A DNA stretch of 5,977 nucleotides from Candidatus Krumholzibacteriia bacterium (GCA_026387805.1 JAPLKY010000287.1:1-5977); one strand, 5' to 3'. Counted from the stretch's first letter, positions 1-5,935 are shown. A program made the numbers and translations. The notes: generated by a model from the letters alone, not told the origin.

Positions 1-853
1 GCTGAACGAAATCAAGATCACGCTCTCGACGTTCGAGACGCAGATACGCAACCTCGTCGACAAGGCGAGGGAGATGTACGCCGCCGATCTCGGCTGCTAC
101 CTCGAGGGAAACGAGCTTCCCCTCACCGACGAAGAGGCCGCCGTGACGAAGGAGATGCTCGACCGGGAGAAGAAGAAGCTCGAATCGATCGGCCCCGTGA
201 ACCTCGCCGCCGTCGAGGAGTTCAACGAGAAGAAGACGCGTCTCGACTTTCTCGAATCGCAGAAGGCCGATCTCATCCAGGCGAAAACTGAGCTCGGAGA
301 GGCGATCGGGAAGATCAACGCGCGGGCCAGAAGCCAGTTCCTCGAGACGTACGAGGTCGTACGGAAGAATTTCCAGGAGACGTTCCGGATCCTCTTCGAA
401 GGGGGAGAAGCGGATCTCGCATTGAGCGAATCCGCCGATCCTCTCGAGGCGGATATCATCATAACCGCGAGGCCCAAGGGAAAGCGCCTTCAGGATATAG
501 CGCTCCTGTCGGGCGGCGAGCGGGCGCTGACGGCGCTCGCGCTTCTCTTCGCCCTCTACAAGGCGAAACCGAGCCCCTTCTGCATTTTCGACGAGGTAGA
601 CGCCCCTCTCGACGACGCCAACGTACAGCGCCTTCTCCGGATGCTTCAGGTGTTCAAGAAGGATACGCAGTTCATCATCATCACGCACAACAAGCGCACG
701 ATGGAGGTCGCGGAGACGCTCTACGGCATCACGATGGAGGAGCGCGGGATCTCGCGCGTCGTATCGGTCGACTTCGACGGGATCGAGAAGGTTCTCCGGA
801 ACCGCGCCGCGTCCGAGCGCGTGCTCGTGCCGTCCGAAGCCTCCTCGAACTGA
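1..853 (+). CDS. smc: Chromosome segregation protein SMC, C-terminal part (5' end outside window)
   Basis: This is the C-terminal end of the SMC ATPase, which with ScpA/ScpB organises and condenses the chromosome. The reading frame is open from base 2, so the first ATG at 74 is internal and the gene starts upstream; about 283 residues of a protein usually near 1,150-1,200 are present. The first part is the end of the charged C-terminal coiled coil and includes the family segment SIGPVNLAAVEEF. The C-terminal half of the ABC head follows: signature motif LSGGER (bases 506-523), Walker B FCIFDE (578-595, catalytic Glu at 593-595), D-loop APLDDANV directly after, and the H-loop His of ITHNK (686-688). 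It ends with the typical TMEVAETLYGITMEERGIS segment. The N-terminal Walker A half and the hinge are not visible. ftsY follows after 12 bases, an order seen in many bacteria. Identification is firm from the motifs. Confidence 0.96.
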   Translation, partial: LNEIKITLSTFETQIRNLVDKAREMYAADLGCYLEGNELPLTDEEAAVTKEMLDREKKKLESIGPVNLAAVEEFNEKKTRLDFLESQKADLIQAKTELGEAIGKINARARSQFLETYEVVRKNFQETFRILFEGGEADLALSESADPLEADIIITARPKGKRLQDIALLSGGERALTALALLFALYKAKPSPFCIFDEVDAPLDDANVQRLLRMLQVFKKDTQFIIITHNKRTMEVAETLYGITMEERGISRVVSVDFDGIEKVLRNRAASERVLVPSEASSN

Positions 854-865
854 CGGGGATTTCGC

Positions 866-1759
866 ATGCAGAAGCTGTTTCAGGGTCTCAGGAAGACGAA
901 GGAATGCCTCTTCGGCTCCCTGCAGGGGATATTTTCCGGGGAGGCTCTCGACGCGGACGCGCTCGAGGAGCTCGAAGGGGTTCTCCTCTCCGCCGACCTC
1001 GGACCGGAGGCGACGGAGAGGATCATCGAGCGTCTTCGCAAGCAAGCGCCTGCGGCTGCGGGGCCGGGCGAATACCGCCGCATCATGGCCGAAGAGCTTC
1101 TTTCCATAATCAAGGAAACCCCTGCACCGGAACCCCCGAAAGGGAGCCCTCGCGTTATTGTGGTCGTTGGTGTAAATGGTGTTGGGAAAACAAGTACCAT
1201 TGGAAAGCTCGCGTATATTCTTAAGAAAGAGGGGCACTCCGTCGTTCTTGCGGCATGCGACACCTTTCGTGCCGCGGCGGTCGAGCAGCTCGAGCTCTGG
1301 GCCGAGCGCGCCGGTGTGCCGATCGTGCGGCAGAGGAGCGGGGCGGACCCCGCCGCTGTCGCCTTCGACGCGGTGCAATCCGCGAGGGCGAAGAACGCCG
1401 ACGTCGTGATTGTCGATACCGCGGGGCGCCTCCATACGAAGGTCAATCTCATGGACGAGCTGAAGAAGATATTCAACGTTCTCTCGACGAGAATGGAGGG
1501 GGTCGGCCTCGAGAGCTGGCTCGTTCTCGACGCCAACACGGGTCAGAACAGCCTTCGGCAGGCCGAGGCTTTCACCGCGGCGCTCCCGGTATCGGGGATC
1601 GTTCTCACGAAGCTCGACAGCACGGCAAAGGGGGGCGCAATCGTCACGATTCAGCGAAACCTTCGCGTTCCGGTTATCTACGTGGGTGTCGGCGAGGGGC
1701 TGGCCGACCTCGAACGGTTCGATCCCGAGCTTTTTGTTTCCGCAATGCTCGGCGAGTAG
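866..1759 (+). CDS. ftsY: Signal recognition particle receptor FtsY (SRP GTPase)
   Basis: FtsY is the membrane-associated GTPase that docks SRP-ribosome complexes at the translocon by pairing with Ffh. The 297-residue protein is essentially a bare NG domain. Residues 1-25 form a basic, amphipathic-looking start (MQKLFQGLRKTKECLFGSLQ) of the kind that binds lipid, and a helical N domain runs to about 85. The G domain shows GVNGVGKTST (102-111, P-loop), DTFRAAAVEQL (132-142), DTAGRLHTK (184-192), LDANTGQNS (221-229, the SRP-GTPase DxxTGQ motif), TKLDSTAKGG (248-257) and the closing GVGEGLADLERFDPELFV (274-291). DTFRAAA plus the closing DLxxFDPExFV motif separates FtsY from Ffh, and the Met-rich M domain of Ffh is absent. 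There is no long acidic A domain as in E. coli. The ATG at 866 has only a weak GGGG (855-858) upstream. Codon use changes sharply over the P-loop (see findings). Confidence 0.96.
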   Translation: MQKLFQGLRKTKECLFGSLQGIFSGEALDADALEELEGVLLSADLGPEATERIIERLRKQAPAAAGPGEYRRIMAEELLSIIKETPAPEPPKGSPRVIVVVGVNGVGKTSTIGKLAYILKKEGHSVVLAACDTFRAAAVEQLELWAERAGVPIVRQRSGADPAAVAFDAVQSARAKNADVVIVDTAGRLHTKVNLMDELKKIFNVLSTRMEGVGLESWLVLDANTGQNSLRQAEAFTAALPVSGIVLTKLDSTAKGGAIVTIQRNLRVPVIYVGVGEGLADLERFDPELFVSAMLGE

Positions 1760-1770
1760 CGGCATTGCGG
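1740..1770 (+). terminator. Inverted repeat around the ftsY stop, possible weak terminator
   Basis: Bases 1740-1748 (CCGCAATGC) are perfectly complementary to 1762-1770 (GCATTGCGG), giving a 9-bp stem with a 13-base loop that contains the ftsY stop codon (1757-1759). A T-rich but interrupted stretch (TATTTGTCCTCTT, 1774-1786) follows, so it is at best an imperfect intrinsic terminator; it could also protect the 3' end of the mRNA. Its position just before the riboflavin promoter fits a boundary between transcription units. The function is inferred. Confidence 0.4.
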
Positions 1771-1784
1771 CGGTATTTGTCCTC

Positions 1785-1820
1785 TTGACACCATCGACGG
1801 CACTGATTAAAATTGGATTA
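1785..1820 (+). promoter_or_regulatory. Sigma70-type promoter of the riboflavin operon
   Basis: A perfect -35 box TTGACA (1785-1790) and a near-consensus -10 box TAAAAT (1808-1813) are separated by exactly 17 bp. The predicted start is a purine near 1820, about 31 bases before the FMN aptamer. The promoter lies in the only sizeable intergenic gap, directly before the riboswitch, so it most likely drives the whole rib-nusB unit. The local drop in GC supports it. Confidence 0.82.
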
Positions 1821-1825
1821 CATTG

Positions 1826-1858
1826 CGAAGGTCCCGCTATCGGGGCCTCGAACCTTCG
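1826..1858 (+). other. 5' leader hairpin that overlaps riboswitch P1
   Basis: CGAAGGT (1826-1832) is perfectly complementary to ACCTTCG (1852-1858). Stacked inside it, CCCG (1833-1836) pairs with CGGG (1841-1844) around a CTAT loop, with 1845-1851 bulged. The 3' arm is the 5' strand of aptamer stem P1 (1851-1857), so this hairpin and P1 cannot form together. It begins just after the predicted transcript start. Complementarity is seen directly; a regulatory role is inferred. Confidence 0.4.
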
Positions 1859-1967
1859 GGGCGGGGTGAAAATCCCCACCGGCGGTGAAAGCCCGCGAAT
1901 GAGCTCGATGCTCACCGATCCGGCGAAATTCCGGAGCCGACAGTGACAGTCTGGATGGGAGAAGGTT
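1851..1967 (+). ncRNA. FMN riboswitch aptamer (RFN element)
   Basis: This cis-acting RNA binds flavin mononucleotide and represses riboflavin genes. Closing stem P1 is AACCTTC (1851-1857) with GAAGGTT (1961-1967). The conserved RFN blocks follow in order: GGGGCGGGGTGAAA near 1858-1871, CCCCACCGGCGGTGAAAG (1874-1891), CCCGCGA (1892-1898), GATCCGG (1917-1923), TTCCGGAGCCGACAGT (1929-1944) and AGTCTGGATGGGAGAAGG (1948-1965). Visible helices include GCGG/CCGC (1882-1885 with 1893-1896), a variable stem GAGC/GCTC (1901-1904 with 1910-1913) and CCGG/CCGG (1920-1923 with 1931-1934). It sits immediately ahead of ribD, the expected place. Nothing conserved in the class looks missing. Confidence 0.97.
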
Positions 1968-2058
1968 TTTGCCTTATTTCAGGCGCGGCATCCCGCTGGT
2001 CGCGATCTCCCCGGCATTCGAATCCCGAAGCATCGGTTTTCTCTCGAAGGAGAAAGCT
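1968..2058 (+). promoter_or_regulatory. Expression platform of the FMN riboswitch with a hairpin over the ribD Shine-Dalgarno
   Basis: This is the stretch between the aptamer and the ribD start. Bases 2035-2044 can pair with 2049-2058 around a CGAA loop, a helix of about 10 bp including G-U pairs that buries most of the Shine-Dalgarno (AAGGAG, 2047-2052) and ends next to the ATG at 2059. The same 5' arm (2035-2046) can instead pair with aptamer bases 1956-1967, which would free the Shine-Dalgarno. A smaller hairpin at 2014-2031 (TTCG/CGAA core) is followed by only four T residues (2037-2040) and is a weak terminator candidate. Control of translation initiation is therefore the better model, though it is inferred from hand-drawn pairing. 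Confidence 0.6.
2047..2052 (+). promoter_or_regulatory. Shine-Dalgarno of ribD
   Basis: AAGGAG lies six bases before the ATG at 2059. It fixes the ribD start there and rules out the earlier in-frame TTG at 1969, which has no ribosome binding site and lies at the very end of the aptamer. The site is also the target of the sequestering hairpin. Confidence 0.85.
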
Positions 2059-3204
2059 ATGGATCTCGAGGAGAAATTCATTCATCGCGCGCTTGAGCTC
2101 GCCGAGAACGCGCTGGGGGAGACCTTTCCGAACCCTCTCGTCGGAGCCGTTGTCGTCGCGGGGGACCGGATCGTCGGCGAGGGATATCACCGGGGACCCG
2201 GACGGCCGCACGCGGAGATCGAAGCGATCCGGGACGCGGGGGAGCGCGCCCGGGGCGCCTCGCTCTATCTCAATCTCGAGCCCTGCTGCCATTACGGACG
2301 AACGCCTCCCTGTACGGACGGCATCGTGGATGCCGGGGTGTCGCGCGTCGTTTTCGGTATGTACGACCCCGACAGCCGGGTGCGCGGCAAAGGCGCCGCC
2401 GCGCTCAGGGCGCGGGGCATTGAAGTCAAAGGCGGGGTGTGCGCGAAGGAAGCGCTCGAGCTCAATCTTCCCTATGTTCATCGGAACCTTACGGGCAGGC
2501 CTTTTGTCATGCTCAAGCTCGCCTCGACCCTCGATGGAAGGCTCACCTGGGGGACCGAGCGGGGGTATCTGTCGGGAGAGAACGAGCAGCGCTACATTCA
2601 CCGCCTGCGGGCCTGGACCGAGGCGATCGCGATCGGAATCGGCACGGTTGCGATCGACCACCCGAGGCTCGACCGGCGGCTTCACCGGAAGGATATGTCT
2701 CCGCCGGTGCGGATGGTTTTCGACTCGGCGCTCCGGTTCCCCGAGGATTATCCGTGGCTCTCCCGCAAGGAGAGAGTCATCATCTACTGCCTGACGAACG
2801 TCGATCCGATCCGGCGCAGGGAGCTCGAAACGGCGGGAGCCGAGGTTGTGCCGCTGCCGCGAGGCCCCCACGGGGTCGATCTGCGCTTCTGGATCGAGGA
2901 TGTCACGGCGAAGGGGATCACCTCGGTGATCGTCGAGGGGGGAGGCGAGGTCGCGACCGCGTTTCTCCTCGAGGGGCTCATCGAGCGTCTCGTGCTCTGC
3001 TACGCGCCCCTCGTATCGGGGCAGAGCGGCGTCGCCTGGTACCAGGACGGCCGCGGGCCGCACTGGCTCGCGCGCGGAGAGCTCACGCTCAGGAGCTGCA
3101 CCGCCATGGATGACGATATCGTGCTCGTGTACGATTCCCGCAAGATCGCGGATTATCTCTCCGCGGTGACGGAGGAGGATACCATTGTTCACTGGGCTCG
3201 TTGA
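2059..3204 (+). CDS. ribD: Bifunctional riboflavin biosynthesis protein RibD (pyrimidine deaminase / reductase)
   Basis: RibD deaminates the pyrimidine made from GTP by GTP cyclohydrolase II, then reduces its ribosyl chain with NADPH to give 5-amino-6-ribitylamino-uracil phosphate. The 381-residue protein has an N-terminal cytidine-deaminase-like domain (about 1-145) with zinc and catalytic motif HAE (51-53) and PCCHYGRTPPC (75-85, zinc ligands Cys76 or 77 and Cys85). The C-terminal reductase domain (about 146-365) shows LKLASTLDGR (152-161), IGTVAIDHPRL (194-204) and IVEGGGEVATAFL (291-303). In the conserved DDP/DNP-type motif the second residue is His (Asp200-His201-Pro202). Length is ordinary. 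The last 20 or so residues run past the usual end of the reductase fold into the ribE ribosome binding site and start, so they may be shaped by the overlap. It is the first gene of the operon and directly under the FMN riboswitch. Confidence 0.97.
   Translation: MDLEEKFIHRALELAENALGETFPNPLVGAVVVAGDRIVGEGYHRGPGRPHAEIEAIRDAGERARGASLYLNLEPCCHYGRTPPCTDGIVDAGVSRVVFGMYDPDSRVRGKGAAALRARGIEVKGGVCAKEALELNLPYVHRNLTGRPFVMLKLASTLDGRLTWGTERGYLSGENEQRYIHRLRAWTEAIAIGIGTVAIDHPRLDRRLHRKDMSPPVRMVFDSALRFPEDYPWLSRKERVIIYCLTNVDPIRRRELETAGAEVVPLPRGPHGVDLRFWIEDVTAKGITSVIVEGGGEVATAFLLEGLIERLVLCYAPLVSGQSGVAWYQDGRGPHWLARGELTLRSCTAMDDDIVLVYDSRKIADYLSAVTEEDTIVHWAR
3171..3178 (+). promoter_or_regulatory. Strong Shine-Dalgarno inside ribD that sets the TTG start of ribE
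   Basis: GGAGGAGG lies inside the 3' end of ribD, six bases before the TTG at 3185. This near-ideal site supports TTG as the ribE start, since no ATG or GTG is placed to give the family's MFTG N-terminus. Confidence 0.8.
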
Positions 3205-3787
3205 GGCGCTCGGCACGGTGCGCGCCGCGCGGAAGAACTCGAACGGGGCTCGTCTCACGATCGAGACGCCTCTCGAGGGGCTCGTCGTCGGAGAGAGCGT
3301 CTCGGTGGACGGCGTGTGCCAGACGGTCGCCGGCGTGGACGGAGCGTGCTTCTCCTGCGACGTTCTCCGCGAGACGCTTCGCGTCTCCACGTTCGGACGC
3401 ATCCGGTCCGGCTCCCGCGTGAACGTCGAACGCGCGCTCGCCGCCGGCGGGCGTTTCGGAGGCCACATCGTGAACGGCCACGTCGACGGGACCGGAACGG
3501 TCACGGAGGTCGTGAAGAAGCCGCTCCAAATCGAGATCGCGCTCGATCCGGAGCTCTTGAAATACCTCGTGCCGAAGGGATCCGTCGCCGTGAACGGCGT
3601 GAGCCTCACCGTCGGGCCGTCGGTGAAGAACGGACGCTTCGCCGTATTCGTCATTCCCCACACGTGGGAGCGAACGAACCTCAAGTATTTGAAGACGGGG
3701 GGCCGCGTGAACGTCGAGATCGACGTCATCGCGAAGTACGTCGAGAGATATCTCGCGTGCATGGAGAAGGGAGGCGGGCGCCGGTGA
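3185..3787 (+). CDS. ribE: Riboflavin synthase, alpha subunit type
   Basis: Riboflavin synthase dismutates two molecules of 6,7-dimethyl-8-ribityllumazine into one riboflavin and one ribitylaminouracil, the last step of riboflavin synthesis. The 200-residue protein has the expected size and two lumazine-binding barrels. The first carries the classical start MFTGLVE (1-7) and GESVSVDGVCQTV (36-48, with Cys45 in the conserved cysteine position). The second begins near RFGGHIVNGHVDG (90-102) and contains KGSVAVNGVSLTV (131-143) and IPHTWERTNLK (157-167). The start is TTG at 3185, chosen because it gives the canonical MFTG N-terminus and is preceded by a strong Shine-Dalgarno. It overlaps ribD by 20 bases and its stop shares the GTGA overlap with ribBA, so coupled translation is likely. 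The gene is named ribC in some species and ribE in others. Confidence 0.96.
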   Translation: MFTGLVEALGTVRAARKNSNGARLTIETPLEGLVVGESVSVDGVCQTVAGVDGACFSCDVLRETLRVSTFGRIRSGSRVNVERALAAGGRFGGHIVNGHVDGTGTVTEVVKKPLQIEIALDPELLKYLVPKGSVAVNGVSLTVGPSVKNGRFAVFVIPHTWERTNLKYLKTGGRVNVEIDVIAKYVERYLACMEKGGGRR

Positions 3788-5052
3788 GCGTATTCAGCCG
3801 CATCGAAGACGCGCTCGAGGATATCAAGCGGGGGAGGATGCTCATCGTCGTGGACGATGAGGATCGCGAGAACGAGGGGGACATCATCATGGCCGCGGAG
3901 TTCGTGACCCCCGAGAGCATCAATTTCATCGCGAGGCACGCCCGCGGGCTCATCTGCGCCGCGCTCGATGAGGAGCGCGCCGAGGAGCTTCGCCTCGGCT
4001 TCATGGTCCAGGAAAACACCGCGAAGATGGGCACGCCGTTCACCGTCTCCGTCGACGCGGTTTGCGGCACGACGACGGGGATCAGCGCCTACGACCGCGC
4101 CGTCACGATTCGCGCCCTCATCGATCCGAAGACGCGCCCCGAGGACCTCGCCCGGCCGGGGCACATCTTTCCCCTCAGGGCGGCGCGGGGAGGCGTGCTC
4201 CGTCGCGCGGGGCACACCGAAGCGGCCGTCGATCTCATGCGGCTCGCGGGGCTCGTGAGCGCCGGCGTGCTGTGCGAGATCATGGCGGAGGACGGCTCGA
4301 TGGCGCGCATACCCGAGCTCGTCGAGATCGCGAAGAGGCACGATCTCAGGATCATCACGATCTGCGACCTGATCGAGTACCGCCGTCGCATGGAGAAGCT
4401 CGTGCGCCGCGTCGCCGAGGCGAGCCTCCCGACGCGGTTCGGCGAGTTCAAGCTCGTCGCGTTTGAGGGGACGATCGACGGATCGGCGAGCATCGCCCTC
4501 GTGATGGGCGAGTTGAAGGGGGATTCGCCGACGCTCGTGCGCGTGCATTCTCAGTGCGTCACGGGGGACGTCTTCGGGTCGCTCCGGTGCGACTGCGGCG
4601 ACCAGCTCTCGAAGGCGCTCGAAACGATCGCGGAGGCGGGTACCGGCGTCTTCCTCTACATCCAGCAGGAGGGTCGCGGGATCGGCCTCGTCAACAAGGT
4701 GCGCGCCTACGCGCTCCAGGATTCCGGGAGGGATACGGTCGAAGCGAATGTCGAGCTCGGTTTCGCCCCGGATCTCCGCGATTACGGCATCGGCGCGCAG
4801 ATACTGGCGGACCTCGGGCTGCGCAAGATCCGGCTCCTGACGAACAACCCGCGCAAGATCATCGGGCTCCGCGCGTACGGGCTCGAGATCGTCGAACGGA
4901 TTCCCATCGAGATACCGCCGAATCGGCGGAATCTCCATTACCTCAAGGCCAAACGCGACAAGCTCGGTCATATCTTCACTATTCTCGACGACGATGTAAC
5001 GACGAAGGGCGGCGCCTCCGCCGCGCGGAAGGGAGAGCAGAATGGTGCGTGA
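3784..5052 (+). CDS. ribBA: Bifunctional RibBA: 3,4-dihydroxy-2-butanone 4-phosphate synthase / GTP cyclohydrolase II
   Basis: This fusion supplies both entry substrates of riboflavin synthesis: RibB makes dihydroxybutanone phosphate from ribulose 5-phosphate, and RibA opens the imidazole ring of GTP. The 422-residue length is normal. The RibB domain (about 1-200) has the acidic metal-binding DDEDRENEGD (24-33), ARHARGLIC (50-58), the GGVLRRAGHTEAAVDL segment (136-151) and LCEIMAEDGSMAR (163-175). The RibA domain (about 205-400) has zinc motif HSQCVTGDVFGSLRCDC (255-271; Cys258, Cys269, Cys271), QEGRGIGL (295-302), Tyr309, DLRDYG (330-335; Asp330 and Arg332 match the catalytic pair) and LLTNNPRKI (351-359). 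All key residues of both halves are present, so both activities are expected. The start is GTG at 3784, nine bases after AAGGGAGG (3767-3774) and overlapping the ribE stop as GTGA; the frame stays open upstream within ribE but that part has no family similarity. It overlaps ribH by 11 bases. Confidence 0.97.
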   Translation: MSVFSRIEDALEDIKRGRMLIVVDDEDRENEGDIIMAAEFVTPESINFIARHARGLICAALDEERAEELRLGFMVQENTAKMGTPFTVSVDAVCGTTTGISAYDRAVTIRALIDPKTRPEDLARPGHIFPLRAARGGVLRRAGHTEAAVDLMRLAGLVSAGVLCEIMAEDGSMARIPELVEIAKRHDLRIITICDLIEYRRRMEKLVRRVAEASLPTRFGEFKLVAFEGTIDGSASIALVMGELKGDSPTLVRVHSQCVTGDVFGSLRCDCGDQLSKALETIAEAGTGVFLYIQQEGRGIGLVNKVRAYALQDSGRDTVEANVELGFAPDLRDYGIGAQILADLGLRKIRLLTNNPRKIIGLRAYGLEIVERIPIEIPPNRRNLHYLKAKRDKLGHIFTILDDDVTTKGGASAARKGEQNGA

Positions 5053-5509
5053 AAAAGCGGGGCATCTGACCGGTGTCGGCAAGAGCTTCGCGATCGTTAT
5101 CGGGCGCTTCAACGAGCTCGTGAGCGGACATCTCCTCTCGGGCGCCGTTGATTGTCTCGTTCGTCATGACGTCGCGGAGAAGGATATCCACGTATACTGG
5201 GTTCCCGGCTCGTTCGAGATTCCCCAGGTCGCGAAAAAGGCGGTCGGCACGAACGTCGACGCCGTGGTATGTCTCGGGGCGCTCATCCGCGGAGAGACGG
5301 CGCACTTCGATATCCTCGCGAACCAGGTCGTCCGCGACGTATCGAGCGTCGCGCTGGAGGCGGGGAAGCCGGTCTCCTTCGGCGTCATTGCCGCGGATAC
5401 GCAGGAGCAGGCGCTCGAGCGCGCGGGGAGCAAGGCGGGGAACAAGGGCTGGCAGGCGGCCCTCTCGGCGCTCGAGATGGCGAACCTCTGGAAGGAACTG
5501 AAGCGATAG
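5042..5509 (+). CDS. ribH: 6,7-dimethyl-8-ribityllumazine synthase
   Basis: RibH condenses ribitylaminouracil (downstream of RibD) with dihydroxybutanone phosphate (from RibB) to make lumazine, the substrate of RibE. Family members form pentamers or 60-subunit capsids. The 155-residue protein is of normal length and carries RFNELVSGHLLSGA (22-35, with active-site Phe23), VPGSFEIP (54-61), CLGALIRGETAHFD (77-90, catalytic His88), FGVIAADTQEQALERAGSKA (113-132, Phe113 and Arg127) and NKGWQAALSALEM (134-146). Where many relatives have TTD or TTE after FGV it has AAD, a minor variation. The start is ATG at 5042, six bases after GGAG (5032-5035), and the gene begins 11 bases before the ribBA stop. 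Whether it assembles into a capsid cannot be read from the sequence. Confidence 0.97.
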   Translation: MVREKAGHLTGVGKSFAIVIGRFNELVSGHLLSGAVDCLVRHDVAEKDIHVYWVPGSFEIPQVAKKAVGTNVDAVVCLGALIRGETAHFDILANQVVRDVSSVALEAGKPVSFGVIAADTQEQALERAGSKAGNKGWQAALSALEMANLWKELKR

Positions 5510-5524
5510 AAGGCCGGTGATCGC

Positions 5525-5935
5525 GTGAGCCGCAGGCGAAAGGCTCGGGAAATTGCGCTCCAGACGCTCTACGCCCAGGAAGTGTCCGGAACGGACTGGA
5601 AGACGGCATTCGACGATAACGTCGAGAGGCGGAAACCTTCGGACGAGGTCGTCGAATACGCCGAGCGGCTCGTGACGAACGTCATGGACGGGAAGGCGAA
5701 CCTCGATTCCCTGATCAGGGATCGACTCGAGAACTGGGCGCTCGAGCGCGTATCGATCATCGACCGGACGATCCTGCGCATCGCGCTTTCGGAACTCCTT
5801 CACTGCCCCGAGGTCCCGGCGAACGTCATCATGAACGAAGCGATCGAGATCGCCCAGAAGTTCAGCTCGGCGGACGCGGGAAGGTTCGTGAACGGCGTGC
5901 TCGATCGCCTCGCCCGGGAGGTTCGGAGGAGTTGA
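5525..5935 (+). CDS. nusB: Transcription antitermination factor NusB
   Basis: NusB pairs with NusE (ribosomal protein S10) and binds boxA RNA to keep RNA polymerase processive on rRNA operons. The 136-residue, all-helical protein has normal length. It starts with the Arg-rich segment SRRRKAREIALQTLYAQE (2-19), which contacts RNA, and contains the conserved core ERVSIIDRTILRIALSELLH (74-93), VIMNEAIEIAQKFSS (101-115) and RFVNGVLDRLARE (120-132). The start is GTG at 5525, 15 bases after ribH; the upstream signal is modest (AAGG at 5510-5513, 11 bases away). ribH-nusB adjacency is common in bacteria and probably means shared transcription rather than shared function, so nusB may partly follow the riboflavin promoter here. 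I did not see a separate promoter in the 15-base gap. Confidence 0.95.
   Translation: MSRRRKAREIALQTLYAQEVSGTDWKTAFDDNVERRKPSDEVVEYAERLVTNVMDGKANLDSLIRDRLENWALERVSIIDRTILRIALSELLHCPEVPANVIMNEAIEIAQKFSSADAGRFVNGVLDRLAREVRRS

Noticed and set aside
74..76. ATG at 74 as the start of a separate short gene
   Set aside because: The same frame is open back to base 2 and the product is the C-terminal part of SMC, so this ATG is internal.
2014..2040. Hairpin plus TTTT as an intrinsic terminator in the riboswitch expression platform
   Set aside because: The stem is short (6 bp with a bulged A), the T-run has only four bases and is separated from the stem by ATCGG. The Shine-Dalgarno hairpin explains regulation better.
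1969..2058. Upstream TTG start for ribD giving 30 more residues
   Set aside because: It begins at the end of the riboswitch with no ribosome binding site, whereas the ATG at 2059 has AAGGAG at ideal spacing and gives the normal RibD N-terminus.
1943..2794. 283-residue plus-strand frame across the riboswitch and ribD
   Set aside because: It is a shadow frame: Ser/Arg-rich, starting within the aptamer and overlapping ribD out of frame, without a ribosome binding site or known motifs.
3316..3783. In-frame N-terminal extension of ribBA into ribE
   Set aside because: The extension is Arg-rich out-of-frame reading of ribE. RibBA similarity starts at SVFSRIEDAL right after the GTG at 3784, which has its own Shine-Dalgarno.
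1912..5112. A 1,066-residue open frame on the minus strand opposite ribD-ribE-ribBA
   Set aside because: It lies antisense to three overlapping genes with unmistakable family motifs, its translation is low-complexity and rich in Arg, Asp, Glu and Pro, and no domain is recognisable. Long antisense frames are expected with this GC-rich codon pattern.
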